A stretch of DNA of 64,000 nucleotides from Chloroflexota bacterium (GCA_029265355.1 JAJUJL010000003.1:248001-312000); one strand, 5' to 3'; counted from the stretch's first letter, positions 44,470 through 54,184 are shown. Notes: generated by a model from the sequence alone, not told the origin. Program-made: numbers and translations.

Positions 44470-45231
44470 ATGAAAATCGCCATTCAGACCAATGTTTGGA
44501 GCGCCGCCTATCACCAGGACTTACCTGCGTTGTTATCCGAGATACGCTCCGCCGGATATGATGGATTTGAAATCGGCGCCCACCGGCTTGACCTTTCTCG
44601 ACCGGGCGTCTTTGCCGAGTTGTTGGCTTCCAGCCAGCTCGCTGTTGCCGGACTGCATATCCATGGTGAGCTGCACAATCCCCCATCGGTGGAGCCGCTG
44701 TACGATTTTTACACTCAGGCTGCTAAATTTGCCGCCGCAGTGGCGGCCCCTTTCATATTGATCAGCGGAAAACCAAAACAAAGTCCAAAAACAGAGCTGG
44801 AATTGGCCTCCGAACTTCAGGTGCTACAGCGCTTGAGCAAAATCTGCACAGATCACGGGCTGTCTTTGGGCTACCACAACCACTACTGGGAGCTGGAGCA
44901 GGGGTGCCGCGAACTGGATTATCTGGTTTCCCATTCCAGCCCAAATGACTTCGGGCTGGCGCTGGATATTGCCTGGGTGCACCGCGCCGGATACCAGCCC
45001 GCCAAAATCATCCACACTTACCGAGAGCGAATCAAATACCTACACATCAAGGATACCCTCTCAGATCGCTTTACCGACCTGGGAGAAGGGCAGGTGGACC
45101 TGGTGTCAGTCAAGCACGCCATTCAGTCCCTATCCTTGCCCTGGTTGACTGTGGAGCGCGACGAAGTCCTCCCCGATGCGCTTCACAGCGCGCAAGCCTG
45201 CCGCGAATACCTTCGCAATCTCTTCGCTTGA
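44470..45231 (+). CDS. sugar phosphate isomerase/epimerase, TIM barrel
   Basis: A 253-residue AP_endonuc_2-type TIM-barrel protein similar to myo-inosose dehydratase IolE and xylose-isomerase-like proteins. Strand ends show metal-ligand residues: an early ALQ-type start (MKIAIQTNVW), GYHNHYWELE near 137, DIAWVHRAGY near 173 and LHIKDT near 196. It would isomerise, epimerise or dehydrate a sugar or keto-sugar. ATG 44470 lies after GAAGGAGAAA. It is followed by an oxidoreductase gene, a pairing common in inositol and uncommon-sugar pathways. Confidence 0.85.
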   Translation: MKIAIQTNVWSAAYHQDLPALLSEIRSAGYDGFEIGAHRLDLSRPGVFAELLASSQLAVAGLHIHGELHNPPSVEPLYDFYTQAAKFAAAVAAPFILISGKPKQSPKTELELASELQVLQRLSKICTDHGLSLGYHNHYWELEQGCRELDYLVSHSSPNDFGLALDIAWVHRAGYQPAKIIHTYRERIKYLHIKDTLSDRFTDLGEGQVDLVSVKHAIQSLSLPWLTVERDEVLPDALHSAQACREYLRNLFA

Positions 45232-45251
45232 ACCAATCTGGGAGCCGCAAA

Positions 45252-46277
45252 ATGAACGAAAATACTCTGGGCGTCTGCATCATTGGCTGCGGTATGATGG
45301 GAACCATTCACGCCGAAGGCTGGTCGCGCCTTCCGCAGGCGGAAATCCGTGCGGTGGTGGACATTCGCCCCGAGCGAGCCCAAAAACTCGCTGAGATGTA
45401 CCCTCCAGCGCAATGGTACACCGATTACCTACAGGCGCTCGATTTACCGGGTATTGACGTCGTCTCTGTATGCATTCCCACCAACCTGCACGCACACGCC
45501 GCCCTGGCTGCCATCCAACGCTCCAGGCATGTGTTGTGTGAGAAACCGATGGCTTTACACGTGCACGAAGCCCGGCAAATGCTTTCAGCGGCTGAACAAA
45601 AAGGGGTCAAGCTAGCCCTGGGGTTTATGCGCCGACATTCTCCTGTCATGACCGCCCTCAGAGATCACATCGCAGCCGGCAATTTTGGCAGACCGCTGTT
45701 CTACACTGCCACCGACTTCCGTGAAATCCGCCCAAAACTGGAGATGCACGATATGCACGCCAATGGCGGACCGGTGATCGATATGGCAGTCCATCTCTTC
45801 GACACCTGGAATTATTTGTTCGCTTCACAGGCCGAAGAAGTCTTCGCCCAGGGGTTGCGCCTGGGCCAGGGCCGGCCAGAGCTGAGCTCGGTTGACCACC
45901 TGGCCTGGGATACAGCAAGTATCACCGTGAGATACACCTCCGGCGATATCGGATCATTTCAAGTGTGTTGGGGGCTTCCCCCAGGTGCAAATCCCAAACC
46001 GTTCGCCGAGCGACTGCTCTCACCGGGTGGAGCGGTCGAGGCCAGCTTCGGCAGAAATCGCCAGCAGGCAGAATGGATGCGGGAATCGGGGCGTCAAGAA
46101 ATCATCGCCGCCTGCGACGAAGACATGTACTACCGCCAGGTGGAAAGCTTTGCACAGGCCATTCTTCAGGATCAACCCGTGGTGGTCACCGGGGAGCACG
46201 GTCTGGCGGCTCTGGCCATCGCCAGAGCCGCTTTGGCATCCATCGAGCAACGAATTCCGGTGCACCTGGTCAATTAA
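45252..46277 (+). CDS. Gfo/Idh/MocA-family NAD(P) oxidoreductase
   Basis: A 341-residue sugar or inositol dehydrogenase. The Rossmann fold begins with VCIIGCGMMGTIHAEGW, and the family's CEKPMA motif gives the lysine that assists catalysis. The C-terminal half (from about 130) is the alpha/beta substrate domain, with MHANGGPVIDMAVHLFDTWNY containing the catalytic HxxD-like region. Start ATG 45252, with GGGAG seven bases upstream; the longer frame overlapping the previous gene is not used. Last gene of the sugar operon, followed by a 112-base gap. Confidence 0.88.
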   Translation: MNENTLGVCIIGCGMMGTIHAEGWSRLPQAEIRAVVDIRPERAQKLAEMYPPAQWYTDYLQALDLPGIDVVSVCIPTNLHAHAALAAIQRSRHVLCEKPMALHVHEARQMLSAAEQKGVKLALGFMRRHSPVMTALRDHIAAGNFGRPLFYTATDFREIRPKLEMHDMHANGGPVIDMAVHLFDTWNYLFASQAEEVFAQGLRLGQGRPELSSVDHLAWDTASITVRYTSGDIGSFQVCWGLPPGANPKPFAERLLSPGGAVEASFGRNRQQAEWMRESGRQEIIAACDEDMYYRQVESFAQAILQDQPVVVTGEHGLAALAIARAALASIEQRIPVHLVN

Positions 46278-46389
46278 GAGGCCCGGCAAAAAAGCAGGTC
46301 AACGAAAACGACGGCTGGTGTCGCATCAGGCGCATCACAGGTATAATTAGGTATCACTCGAAACTGGGGCGTCCCGAACAACACACCTG

Positions 46390-47547
46390 ATGAGCATCTG
46401 GCGTAGGCGGCGTTTCATATGGATCATCACCCTGATGTTGGCGCAAGCCTGTGTCAGGGCAGCCAGCCTACCGACAACCAGGACGCCTTCAGCCAGCAGC
46501 TCGGCTCAGCTTTCCCCCACGCAACAGGTCACTGCGCCGATCGCTTCGCCGCAAGCGCAAACAACAGCACCCACTGCCCCTCAGGGGGAAGCACCGCCAG
46601 GACGGCACACACCTGTGGAGCAGGAAATTCACCCAATTGCGCTTGCCGGCCCCATCCAATCGCCCGAGGCGGAGATATCCGGGATGACCTGGATCCGGGA
46701 TACGCTCATCTTATTGCCTCAGTATCCCGAACGATTCGGCGACCAAAACGCCGAGGGATATGTCTTTGGCATCCAGAAGTCCACGATCCTGGCTTACCTG
46801 GAGAACGCCAATCCACAACCCATCACTCCGCAGCCCATCCCATTCATCGCCAATGACCTTGGTAAGCTTGTTCCTGGCTACGAAGGCTACGAAAGCATCG
46901 CCGTGTCCGGCGATCAGGCGTATCTGACGGTCGAGACCAGCCGCGGCGCTTCACAGGGGCGACTGGTGATGGCAACCATCCTGGCCGACCTCCAGGCTAT
47001 TGTGGTTAACAGCGCAGCGATCGTAGAAATACCCTCCTCGGTCGATACGCCCAACCACAGCTATGAATCTTTGCTCGTATTTGGACGAAGATTGGTCGCC
47101 ATACATGAGACGAATGGCGCCGCCATAAATCCCTCACCCGTCGCCCCCACCTTCGGCCTGGACTTGACATTGGCCGACAACCTGTCTTTTCCAAATATCG
47201 AATTTCGCGTGACGGATGCCACTGCAGTCGATGAAAATGGCCGCTTCTGGATCATCAATTATTTCTTCCCAGGCGATCTTGCCCTGTATGCAGCAGATCC
47301 GCTTGGCGCTGAGTACGGTGCGCGGCAAGATCCTCCGCAGGGCATCGCCATCGAACGCCTGCTGGAGCTGCAATTCAGCGAAGCAGGCATCGAACTTGCC
47401 CCGGACGGTTACATACCCCTTCGGTTGGGCGAAGCTTCCCGCAATTGGGAAGCGATTGCCAGGTTGGATGAGCGTGGATTCTTGATTGCCACGGACAAAT
47501 TTCCTTCGACAGTATTCGGATTTGTGAGCACCCCCCTGACTCCTTAA
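46390..47547 (+). CDS. secreted protein with propeller-like domain
   Basis: Hypothetical exported protein (385 aa). A basic N-terminus (SIWRRRRF) and a hydrophobic stretch ending LAQAC suggest a signal peptide, perhaps a lipoprotein although the lipobox has Gln at -2. A Ser/Thr/Pro/Gln-rich linker (about 25-80) follows. From residue 95 onward, repeating beta-strand blocks ([48 protein letters not shown]) resemble esterase-like phytase or SdiA-regulated-type beta-propellers. No catalytic site recognised. Starts 112 bases after the sugar operon; a TATAAT at 46342-46347 could be its -10, but no good -35 was found. Confidence 0.7.
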   Translation: MSIWRRRRFIWIITLMLAQACVRAASLPTTRTPSASSSAQLSPTQQVTAPIASPQAQTTAPTAPQGEAPPGRHTPVEQEIHPIALAGPIQSPEAEISGMTWIRDTLILLPQYPERFGDQNAEGYVFGIQKSTILAYLENANPQPITPQPIPFIANDLGKLVPGYEGYESIAVSGDQAYLTVETSRGASQGRLVMATILADLQAIVVNSAAIVEIPSSVDTPNHSYESLLVFGRRLVAIHETNGAAINPSPVAPTFGLDLTLADNLSFPNIEFRVTDATAVDENGRFWIINYFFPGDLALYAADPLGAEYGARQDPPQGIAIERLLELQFSEAGIELAPDGYIPLRLGEASRNWEAIARLDERGFLIATDKFPSTVFGFVSTPLTP

Positions 47548-47560
47548 CCCACCCAGGGTT

Positions 47561-47566
47561 TATAAT
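47561..47566 (+). promoter_or_regulatory. candidate -10 element before the PRPP synthetase gene
   Basis: A perfect TATAAT 49 bases before the start codon; the best -35 (CTGACT) is 19 bases away and weak. It overlaps the end of a small inverted repeat (AACCC/GGGTT). Confidence 0.3.
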
Positions 47567-47615
47567 TTCACCCATTGTCGCCTTCACAACAGCCCAAGCA
47601 AGGAGAAGGAAGCAA

Positions 47616-48566
47616 ATGTCGGTTCACCCCTTACGGATTTTCAGCGGAACGGCGCACCCAGAGCTGGCGGCTGAAGTATCTCAACACCTGGGCGTGCCGC
47701 TGGGAAAATCCACCGCCAGGCGTTTACCCGATAGCGAAATCCATGTCATGATCGACGAAGTCGTGCGAGATCAGGATATTTTCCTGGTGCAGACCTGTTG
47801 CGCGCCGGTGAATGATAACCTGGTTGAGCTGCTGTTGTACCTGGATGCGTTCCGCCGCGCCAGCGCCCACTCGGTGAGCCTGGTGATCCCTTACTTTCCC
47901 TATGCGCGCCAGGATCGCATGGCGCGCGGCAGGGAGGCGATCAGCGCGCGCGTCGTGGCAAACCTGCTTGAAACCATGGGCGCCAACCGGGTCATTTTTA
48001 TCGACATCCATAACCGCGCCATACAAGGCTTCTTCAATATCCCCGTCGACCCACTTTCCGCGATGCCGTTGCTGGCAGCCTATTTTCGCAAGCCAGAATA
48101 CGCGGACGCCGCTATCGTCAGCCCAGATGTGGGACGCGCCGGTCTTGCAGGGCGGTATGCTGAGCTCACCAACTTGCCGCTCGTGGTCATGCACAAACGT
48201 CGCACCAGCTTTTCCACCACCGAGACCGCCCATGTTGTTGGCGACATCACCGGTCGCCGTCCCATCATCATCGATGACCTGATGGCGGGCGGCAGCGTCC
48301 TACGGCAGATCGATGCACTGTATGAACGCGGCGCACAGGGCAAAGCTTGTTTCGCTGTCACCCACCCGGTGCTGCTGCCCACAGCCCTCAGTTACCTGGA
48401 TGAAGACGACCGCATCGAGAAGCTTGTCGTCACCAATACCATCCCGGTACCTCCAGAGAAACGTCACCCCAAGATCGAAGTGCTCTCCGTCGCACCCATG
48501 CTGGCAGAGATTATCCAACACATCCATCAAGGTCGCAGCATCTCCGCAAAACTGGTTCTTTCCTGA
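47616..48566 (+). CDS. ribose-phosphate pyrophosphokinase (divergent)
   Basis: PRPP synthetase-like enzyme (316 aa) making phosphoribosyl pyrophosphate from ribose-5-phosphate and ATP. Typical blocks: [37 protein letters not shown] and MHKRR. The PRPP-binding loop is unusual: [10 protein letters not shown] in place of VDDxxDTGGT, one residue shorter and without the Asp-Thr pair, and the phosphate loop reads DVGRAGLA rather than DxGGxxRA. It may be a lineage-specific form or a paralogue with altered activity. Strong ribosome site AAGGAGAAGGA before ATG 47616. Confidence 0.82.
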   Translation: MSVHPLRIFSGTAHPELAAEVSQHLGVPLGKSTARRLPDSEIHVMIDEVVRDQDIFLVQTCCAPVNDNLVELLLYLDAFRRASAHSVSLVIPYFPYARQDRMARGREAISARVVANLLETMGANRVIFIDIHNRAIQGFFNIPVDPLSAMPLLAAYFRKPEYADAAIVSPDVGRAGLAGRYAELTNLPLVVMHKRRTSFSTTETAHVVGDITGRRPIIIDDLMAGGSVLRQIDALYERGAQGKACFAVTHPVLLPTALSYLDEDDRIEKLVVTNTIPVPPEKRHPKIEVLSVAPMLAEIIQHIHQGRSISAKLVLS

Positions 48567-48580
48567 AAGGGCTGACAACT

Positions 48581-49876
48581 ATGCACAAATCATCGAACTA
48601 CCGCTGGTTCATCGTCGCCGTCTGTTTTGCATTCATGCTTCTTCACCAATCGGATAAGCTCTTGATCGGTCCGCTCACCTCCCAAATCATGGAGACCTTC
48701 CAGATCAACAGGGTGGAAATGGGTGCAGTGTTCTCGGGCGCTTTACTGGTAGGCGCCATTCTCTACCCCATCTGGGGATATCTCTACGATCGCTATGCCC
48801 GCTCGAAACTGCTTGCCCTGGCTTCTTTTATTTGGGGCTCAACCACCTGGTTGAGCGCTATCGCTCCTAACTACTCCATGTTCTTGGCCTCGCGTGCCAG
48901 CACGGGCATCGATGATTCCTCCTATCCAGGGCTTTACAGTTTGATTTCGGACTACTTTGGCCCAGCCATACGCGGCAAAGTTTATGGCATCTTGCAGCTT
49001 TCCCAACCGCTGGGGTATATGCTCGGACTGATCCTTGCCACCGTTTTGAGCAGCGCAATCGGCTGGCAAGGCGTTTTCTACTTGACCGGTTCGCTGGGGC
49101 TTGTGCTGGCGGTGGTGATCTTTTTTGGCGTTAAAGATGCGCCTCGCGGGCGCAGCGAGCCAGAGATGGCGGAGTTGGAGCAAATCGGCATCTATAAATT
49201 TGATTTGAAGATTGCCCTCCAGCTTTTCAAAAAACGCAGCCTGATCATGCTATTCATCCAGGGCTTCGTTGGCGTTTTCCCCTGGAACGTCATCACCTAT
49301 TGGTTCTTTAGCTACCTGGAAACCGAGCGAAATTACGACTCTGGCGCTGTGCTAGGAACGATGGCGCCCGCCATTCTCGTGCTGGCGTCCGGTTATTTCG
49401 TCGGCGGCGCTTTTGGCGATTATTTCTTCAAACGAACACCGCGCGGCAGGGTATTGGTTTCCATGTTTGGCGTCTTGATGGGCGCGATACTGTTGACCCT
49501 CACGCTCAATGTGCCCATCGCTAACCAGACGCAGTTCCTCATCATGCTGATGGCGACGGCCCTATTCATTCCATTTTCTTCGGCCAATGTCATTTCAACT
49601 GTCTATGACATCACCTTACCGGAGGTGCGCAGCACCGCCCTTGCTGTGCAGTATTTCATCGAGAATGGCGGCGCCGCCATAGCCCCGCTGCTTGCTGGTA
49701 TCATCGCCGAAGCGACTTCACTGCACACCGCGATACTGGTCATTTGTGTCAGCGCCTGGTTGATCTGCGCAGTCTTCCTGGGACTCACCACCTGGCTGGT
49801 GCCGCACGATATTCGCACCCTGCGCCAGCAAATGCGTGAGCGCGCTGAGCTGGAAAGAAAAGGCCTCGCTGCCTGA
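48581..49876 (+). CDS. MFS transporter (sugar-phosphate/organic-acid type)
   Basis: Twelve-helix major facilitator protein (431 aa). The loop after helix 2 reads GYLYDRYARSKLL, close to the family motif G-x-x-x-D-R. Membrane segments span residues about 8-405, with a short charged C-terminus (LRQQMRERAELERKG). It lacks sequence clues to a substrate; overall it resembles the anion:cation symporter and glycerol-3-phosphate permease branch. Fourteen bases after the PRPP synthetase gene. Confidence 0.85.
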   Translation: MHKSSNYRWFIVAVCFAFMLLHQSDKLLIGPLTSQIMETFQINRVEMGAVFSGALLVGAILYPIWGYLYDRYARSKLLALASFIWGSTTWLSAIAPNYSMFLASRASTGIDDSSYPGLYSLISDYFGPAIRGKVYGILQLSQPLGYMLGLILATVLSSAIGWQGVFYLTGSLGLVLAVVIFFGVKDAPRGRSEPEMAELEQIGIYKFDLKIALQLFKKRSLIMLFIQGFVGVFPWNVITYWFFSYLETERNYDSGAVLGTMAPAILVLASGYFVGGAFGDYFFKRTPRGRVLVSMFGVLMGAILLTLTLNVPIANQTQFLIMLMATALFIPFSSANVISTVYDITLPEVRSTALAVQYFIENGGAAIAPLLAGIIAEATSLHTAILVICVSAWLICAVFLGLTTWLVPHDIRTLRQQMRERAELERKGLAA

Positions 49877-49899
49877 CCTCGAAAGCCGCTCTCATCATT

Positions 49900-51321
49900 A
49901 TGGATCGTCCTCGCAACGTGAGTAGCGCAAACGAAAAATGGTGGATCCTGGTCGCCATCGGTGCAGGCACCTTCATGTCCGCCCTGGACGTGAGCGTGGT
50001 GAACACCGTACTGCCGGTCATCAATCAAAGTTTCAATAGCCAGATCGCTACCGTTGAATGGGTGGTCATTGTTTATCTGCTGCTGGTCAGCGGGATGCTG
50101 CCGGGCTTTGGTCGGTTGGGCGATCTGCGCGGTCATAAAATCATCTACATCGCCGGTTTCTTCGTATTCATCTTCAGCTCGGTGCTGTGCGGCTTCTCCA
50201 CTTCGGTCGGCGCACTGGTCGCAGCTCGCGCCCTGCAAGCCCTCGGCGCCGCCATGCTTTCAGCCAACTCACCCGCTATTCTGAGCAAGAGCTTTCCCGC
50301 CAGCCAGCGCGGCCAGGCACTGGGCTTACAGGCGACGATGACCTACCTGGGGCTGACCGTGGGGCCATCCCTGGGAGGCTGGCTGACAGAATTGATTAGC
50401 TGGCAGGCAGTGTTCTTCATCAACCTCCCCGTTGGCGCGATCGCGCTCTTGATGAGCTGGAAATTCATCCCCATGGATTCTGGCGGTGAGGTTCGTGAAC
50501 CCTTCGATGGGTTTGGGGCGATCTTGTTCATGGCTGGTCTCACCAGCCTGCTCTTGGGAATGAATCAAGGCCACAACTGGGGGTGGCTTTCTCCCCAAAT
50601 CCTCTCACTGTTTCTATTTGCAGCAAGCTGCCTGGCGCTCTTCGCCTGGCGCGAACAGAACACCCGCTCTCCCATGCTCGACCTGCGCTTGTTCCGCTCG
50701 CGCATGTTCTCGGCGTCTGTGATCAGCGCGGTGATCAATTACATCTGTGTCTACAGCATCATTTTCTTGATGCCATTTTATCTTTTGCAGGGGCGCGGCC
50801 TGAGTCCTTCTCAGGCAGGGCTGTTACTGACCACGCAGCCAATTGTCATGGCATTGGTCGCCCCCCTCTCTGGCACGCTCTCCGATCGCATCGGTACACT
50901 GCTTCCCACCACAATCGGTATGGGCATTCTTGCCATTGGGATGTTTTTGCTCTCTCGCCTGGGCCCTGAATCACCCCGCCTTGCCATTGTCCTCTGCCTC
51001 ACCATTACCGGCCTGGGAATTGGCACCTTCATATCACCCAACAGCAGCGCGCTTCTCGGTTCGGCTCCTCGCCAAAGGCAGGGCATTGCCTCTGCGCTGA
51101 TGGCCACGGCTCGCAATGTGGGCATGGTTTTGGGAGTGGGCATCTCTGGCGCCATTTTCACCACCATCTTATCCCATTCACAGGCGGAGCCCGGCTCTCT
51201 CTTTCATGCCGCCTCGGTAAGTTTTCTGGTCGCTGCCGGGATCGCGATCTTAGGCGTGCTGAGCTCTTCGGTGCGGAATAGTCCCCACCCCAATGATATC
51301 CATTTCACGCCATCCAATTAA
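49900..51321 (+). CDS. MFS drug exporter, DHA2 (14-helix, EmrB/QacA) family
   Basis: A 473-residue proton-driven exporter. Motif C-like and family signatures include DVSVVNTVLPVI in helix 1, GRLGDLRGHKIIY after helix 2 and GPSLGGWL in helix 5. About 14 hydrophobic segments are counted. Likely exports drugs, dyes or lipids. It follows the previous MFS gene by 23 bases and is followed almost immediately by the membrane protease gene. Confidence 0.9.
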   Translation: MDRPRNVSSANEKWWILVAIGAGTFMSALDVSVVNTVLPVINQSFNSQIATVEWVVIVYLLLVSGMLPGFGRLGDLRGHKIIYIAGFFVFIFSSVLCGFSTSVGALVAARALQALGAAMLSANSPAILSKSFPASQRGQALGLQATMTYLGLTVGPSLGGWLTELISWQAVFFINLPVGAIALLMSWKFIPMDSGGEVREPFDGFGAILFMAGLTSLLLGMNQGHNWGWLSPQILSLFLFAASCLALFAWREQNTRSPMLDLRLFRSRMFSASVISAVINYICVYSIIFLMPFYLLQGRGLSPSQAGLLLTTQPIVMALVAPLSGTLSDRIGTLLPTTIGMGILAIGMFLLSRLGPESPRLAIVLCLTITGLGIGTFISPNSSALLGSAPRQRQGIASALMATARNVGMVLGVGISGAIFTTILSHSQAEPGSLFHAASVSFLVAAGIAILGVLSSSVRNSPHPNDIHFTPSN

Positions 51322-51325
51322 CAAC

Positions 51326-53770
51326 ATGAATGAAACATCGAATTTAACCACACCACAATCAAACCGCTCAGGCTGCATCCAGCCAATCATCGCCTTCATC
51401 ACCGCTTCCTGGATCGCTTTGATCAGTTATGGCAAGGTGGGTCTCGAGTACCTGCTTACCTCATCTTTCATGGCGCTTCCCAGTTACATCTGGGGAGCAC
51501 TGGCAATTGGACAAGTTTTGCTGCTGGGGCTGCCATTATTGCTCCTGGCCTGGTTGTGGAAAGATACCATCTACCGCGCCATCTACCGCGCCTGGCTCAC
51601 CCCGCTCGCTTTCCTGGCGCTGAACCTGCCATCTTACCTGTTGCCCCAGTCGGCTGCCAATGCTCGCGCCGTTTACCAGATCGGAACCGCAATCCTCTTC
51701 TCAACGAGCGTGTGGTTTTTTTACTTCCGCAGGGGCGTTCGAATAGAATCTCAGGACAATCATCAGCATCGCGCGCTTTCGCCGCTAACCACGCTGACCC
51801 TGGCCGGCCTCTTCACCTTACCATGGATGGCGATGGGAGCTGCCGGATCTTTGTTTGAAATGTTTCTGCAGCTTGGCTCAGCCTTAGCTTTCGGACTGGC
51901 GGCTGCGCTGGCTTACAGCATGATCTTGCCTCCATATTTTCCAGATTCATCCCGCGCTTCCCCTTTGCCCTACGCTTCTTTCCGAATCGGCTTTGCTGCC
52001 AGTGTCAGCTTGCTTCTCCTGGCAAGCGGCACCACGTTCAGCTTTGGCGCCATGCAAATCCTGTTGATGATCAGCCTGCCAGCCTTGGGTTGGGTTCTGA
52101 GCACCGGCTATGGGTTTGCGCACCTACGCAGTGCAACCGGCGCGCCTTCGCTGTCCCTCAAAGCGTTCTTCCCGATCACCTTGTTGCTGGGATTGAGCGC
52201 CGCAGCGCCCATGATGTGGTTCGACCCAGACGAATTGGCCTTGATCATCACCGCCATGCAGGGCGAGGTCATTTTTTGGGCCGGGTATGCTGCATCCGCC
52301 TGCCTGGCATTGAGCCTGGCCTCTGCGATCATCATCAACCTGGCTGCCCGGTTTCAAGACCAAAAACCAGGTCGCAGTGCACAATTGGCTGGCCGGCTCA
52401 TGGCTGGGCTTATCCTGATTTCCTTGCTGGGCGCGCTCACTTTGAAGTTGCGCAGCGGCCTACACGGGGATGGTCTCTTCGTGATCATGGATACCCAGGC
52501 TGATCTGCGCAGCTCTGCAACGGTTGCTGATCCCAGGCAAAGACGGATGCAGGTTTACCGGTCGTTGGTGGAGCATGCCAATGCCTCCCAGCAGCAACTG
52601 CGCGCCTCCCTGGACCGCTGGGGGGTCTCCTACACGCCCTATTACCTGGTTAACGCCATCCAGGTCCAGGGGGGACCTTTGCTACGCTGGTGGCTCAAAC
52701 AACAGCCTGGAGTATCGCGCGTCCTGGACAACCCCTGGATGCGCCCCTTACCTCGCCCTCTTCCAGTCAACACCGGACAAGCCCCAGCGCCCGGCCAGGT
52801 GCCCTGGAACATCTCAATGATCCAGGCAGACCGGGTTTGGGAAGAATTCGGCGCCCGCGGCCAGGGCATCCTCATCGGCAATTCTGATAGCGGTATGCAG
52901 GCGGATCACCCGGAGCTCCGTGACTCCTACCGCGGCGCAAGTGGTTCCAACGACTATAACTGGTACGATCCTTGGTATCACACGCAACGACCCACTGATA
53001 GCGGCGGGCATGGCACCCACACCCTGGGTATCGTGCTGGGCAATAACACCGGCGTAGCCCCGGAGGCGCAATGGATTGGCTGCGTCAACCTGGCGCGCAA
53101 CCTGGGAAACCCGGCTCTGTACCTGAGCTGCCTGCAGTTCATGCTCGCCCCATTTCCCCTGGATGGCGATCCTTTTAGAGATGGACGCCCCGAGCTCGGC
53201 GCTCAGGTGCTCAACAACTCTTGGGGTTGCCCAGACATGGAAGGCTGCGATGATGAGTCGCTCGAGCCTGCAGCGCAGGCGCTGCGCGCGGCTGGCATAT
53301 TTGTGGTCGTGTCCGCAGGCAATGATGGACCCTTTTGCGGCTCTTTGACCACGCCCCCCGCAATTTATGAGGCCGTGTTGTCAGTCGGCGCGGTGGACTC
53401 GCAAGGTTCTCTGGCTATCTTCAGCAGCATCGGGCAAGATCCCGCTGCACCGCCAAGCGTGATTAAACCCGATCTCGTGGCGCCTGGCGTAGAGGTGCTC
53501 TCGGCGTTTCCCAACAGCTCCTATGCGGTTCAATCAGGCACTTCTATGGCAGGCCCCCACGTTGCCGGCGTGGTCGCCTTGATCTGGTCAGCCAACCCGG
53601 CGCTGATCGGCGACATCGAAGCCACCGAACGTATCCTCTTATCCAGCACCACCCCATATACGGGTGGGCTGCCAGACTGCCCTGGGGCAGACGCTACACC
53701 CAGCACAGCCGTGGGTTACGGTGTCGTGAACGCATACCGCGCTGTGCAGCTTGCTCTGCAGGCAAGATGA
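51326..53770 (+). CDS. polytopic membrane subtilisin-like (S8) protease
   Basis: An 814-residue fusion: about ten hydrophobic segments in residues 20-375, then a propeptide-like region (about 385-495, including YRSLVEHANASQQQLRASLDRW) and a subtilase domain to the end. The triad is complete: D521 (NSDSGMQADHPEL), H562 (GGHGTHTLG) and S740 (SGTSMAGPHVAGV), with the oxyanion Asn in NNSWG. The protease domain should face outside. Two starts are possible: ATG 51293 (overlapping the DHA2 gene by 29 bases) or ATG 51326; neither has a clear ribosome site, so coupling is likely. Soluble subtilases normally carry a signal peptide, not a ten-helix domain. Confidence 0.87.
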   Translation: MNETSNLTTPQSNRSGCIQPIIAFITASWIALISYGKVGLEYLLTSSFMALPSYIWGALAIGQVLLLGLPLLLLAWLWKDTIYRAIYRAWLTPLAFLALNLPSYLLPQSAANARAVYQIGTAILFSTSVWFFYFRRGVRIESQDNHQHRALSPLTTLTLAGLFTLPWMAMGAAGSLFEMFLQLGSALAFGLAAALAYSMILPPYFPDSSRASPLPYASFRIGFAASVSLLLLASGTTFSFGAMQILLMISLPALGWVLSTGYGFAHLRSATGAPSLSLKAFFPITLLLGLSAAAPMMWFDPDELALIITAMQGEVIFWAGYAASACLALSLASAIIINLAARFQDQKPGRSAQLAGRLMAGLILISLLGALTLKLRSGLHGDGLFVIMDTQADLRSSATVADPRQRRMQVYRSLVEHANASQQQLRASLDRWGVSYTPYYLVNAIQVQGGPLLRWWLKQQPGVSRVLDNPWMRPLPRPLPVNTGQAPAPGQVPWNISMIQADRVWEEFGARGQGILIGNSDSGMQADHPELRDSYRGASGSNDYNWYDPWYHTQRPTDSGGHGTHTLGIVLGNNTGVAPEAQWIGCVNLARNLGNPALYLSCLQFMLAPFPLDGDPFRDGRPELGAQVLNNSWGCPDMEGCDDESLEPAAQALRAAGIFVVVSAGNDGPFCGSLTTPPAIYEAVLSVGAVDSQGSLAIFSSIGQDPAAPPSVIKPDLVAPGVEVLSAFPNSSYAVQSGTSMAGPHVAGVVALIWSANPALIGDIEATERILLSSTTPYTGGLPDCPGADATPSTAVGYGVVNAYRAVQLALQAR

Positions 53771-53794
53771 CCACCCGCCAGAGCAACTTTTGGA

Positions 53795-53818
53795 TCCTAT
53801 TGGCGTATATCAATAGGA
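53795..53818 (+). terminator. hairpin after the membrane protease gene
   Basis: TCCTATTG (53795-53802), 8-base loop, CAATAGGA (53811-53818), 25 bases after the stop. A perfect 8-bp stem but without a following T-run, so termination is only possible. Confidence 0.35.
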
Positions 53819-53870
53819 GATTGCCACGACCAGCACAAGCGGGTAAAAACCACCCGAAGCTGGTCTACTC

Positions 53871-53886
53871 ATGACATATTTGTCAT
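53871..53886. promoter_or_regulatory. 16-bp palindrome upstream of the small membrane protein gene
   Basis: ATGACATATTTGTCAT: ATGACA and TGTCAT around TATT. Located 75 bases before the 67-residue gene in a 190-base gap, it looks like an operator. A smaller hairpin (TGCCGC-CTG-GCGGCA, 53900-53914) follows. Confidence 0.5.
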
Positions 53887-53960
53887 TTCTTCATTTGAGT
53901 GCCGCCTGGCGGCATAGCCGAATCTCGCAATGAGAGCTAAGATCAAATAAGGAGTCAAAG

Positions 53961-54164
53961 ATGGAAGATCGCAGTGGTTGCCTGGGTGGTTTGCTGAAGC
54001 TGTTCTTGTTGGGCTGGCTGTTCGATTGGCTTCAGGATAATTTCGGCTTTGGCCGCGGCGCTTCTTGCACGGGTTGCGGTTGCGGGATCATCCTGCTCTT
54101 GCTCTTCATGATGTTCGCCTGCTCGATCATCACAGGCACAGACTGGTTCCGATTCACCTTCTAG
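53961..54164 (+). CDS. small Cys/Gly-rich membrane protein, 67 aa
   Basis: A short membrane protein of unknown function. Residues 8-24 form an amphipathic or membrane helix (GGLLKLFLLGWLFDWLQ), then comes a Gly/Cys stretch with C36, C39 and C41 (CTGCGCG), and a strongly hydrophobic helix (IILLLLFMMFAC). The AAGGAG site before ATG 53961 is excellent, and a strong intrinsic terminator follows the stop, so this is a real single-gene transcript despite its size. The cysteines may bind metal or be oxidised in the membrane interface. Not recognised as a known family. Confidence 0.75.
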   Translation: MEDRSGCLGGLLKLFLLGWLFDWLQDNFGFGRGASCTGCGCGIILLLLFMMFACSIITGTDWFRFTF

Positions 54165-54184
54165 CCGACGCTCCTGATAACTCC

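Noticed and set aside
46342-46347. TATAAT as a firm promoter for the secreted propeller-like gene
   Set aside because: No acceptable -35 at 16-19 bases; mentioned only under the gene.
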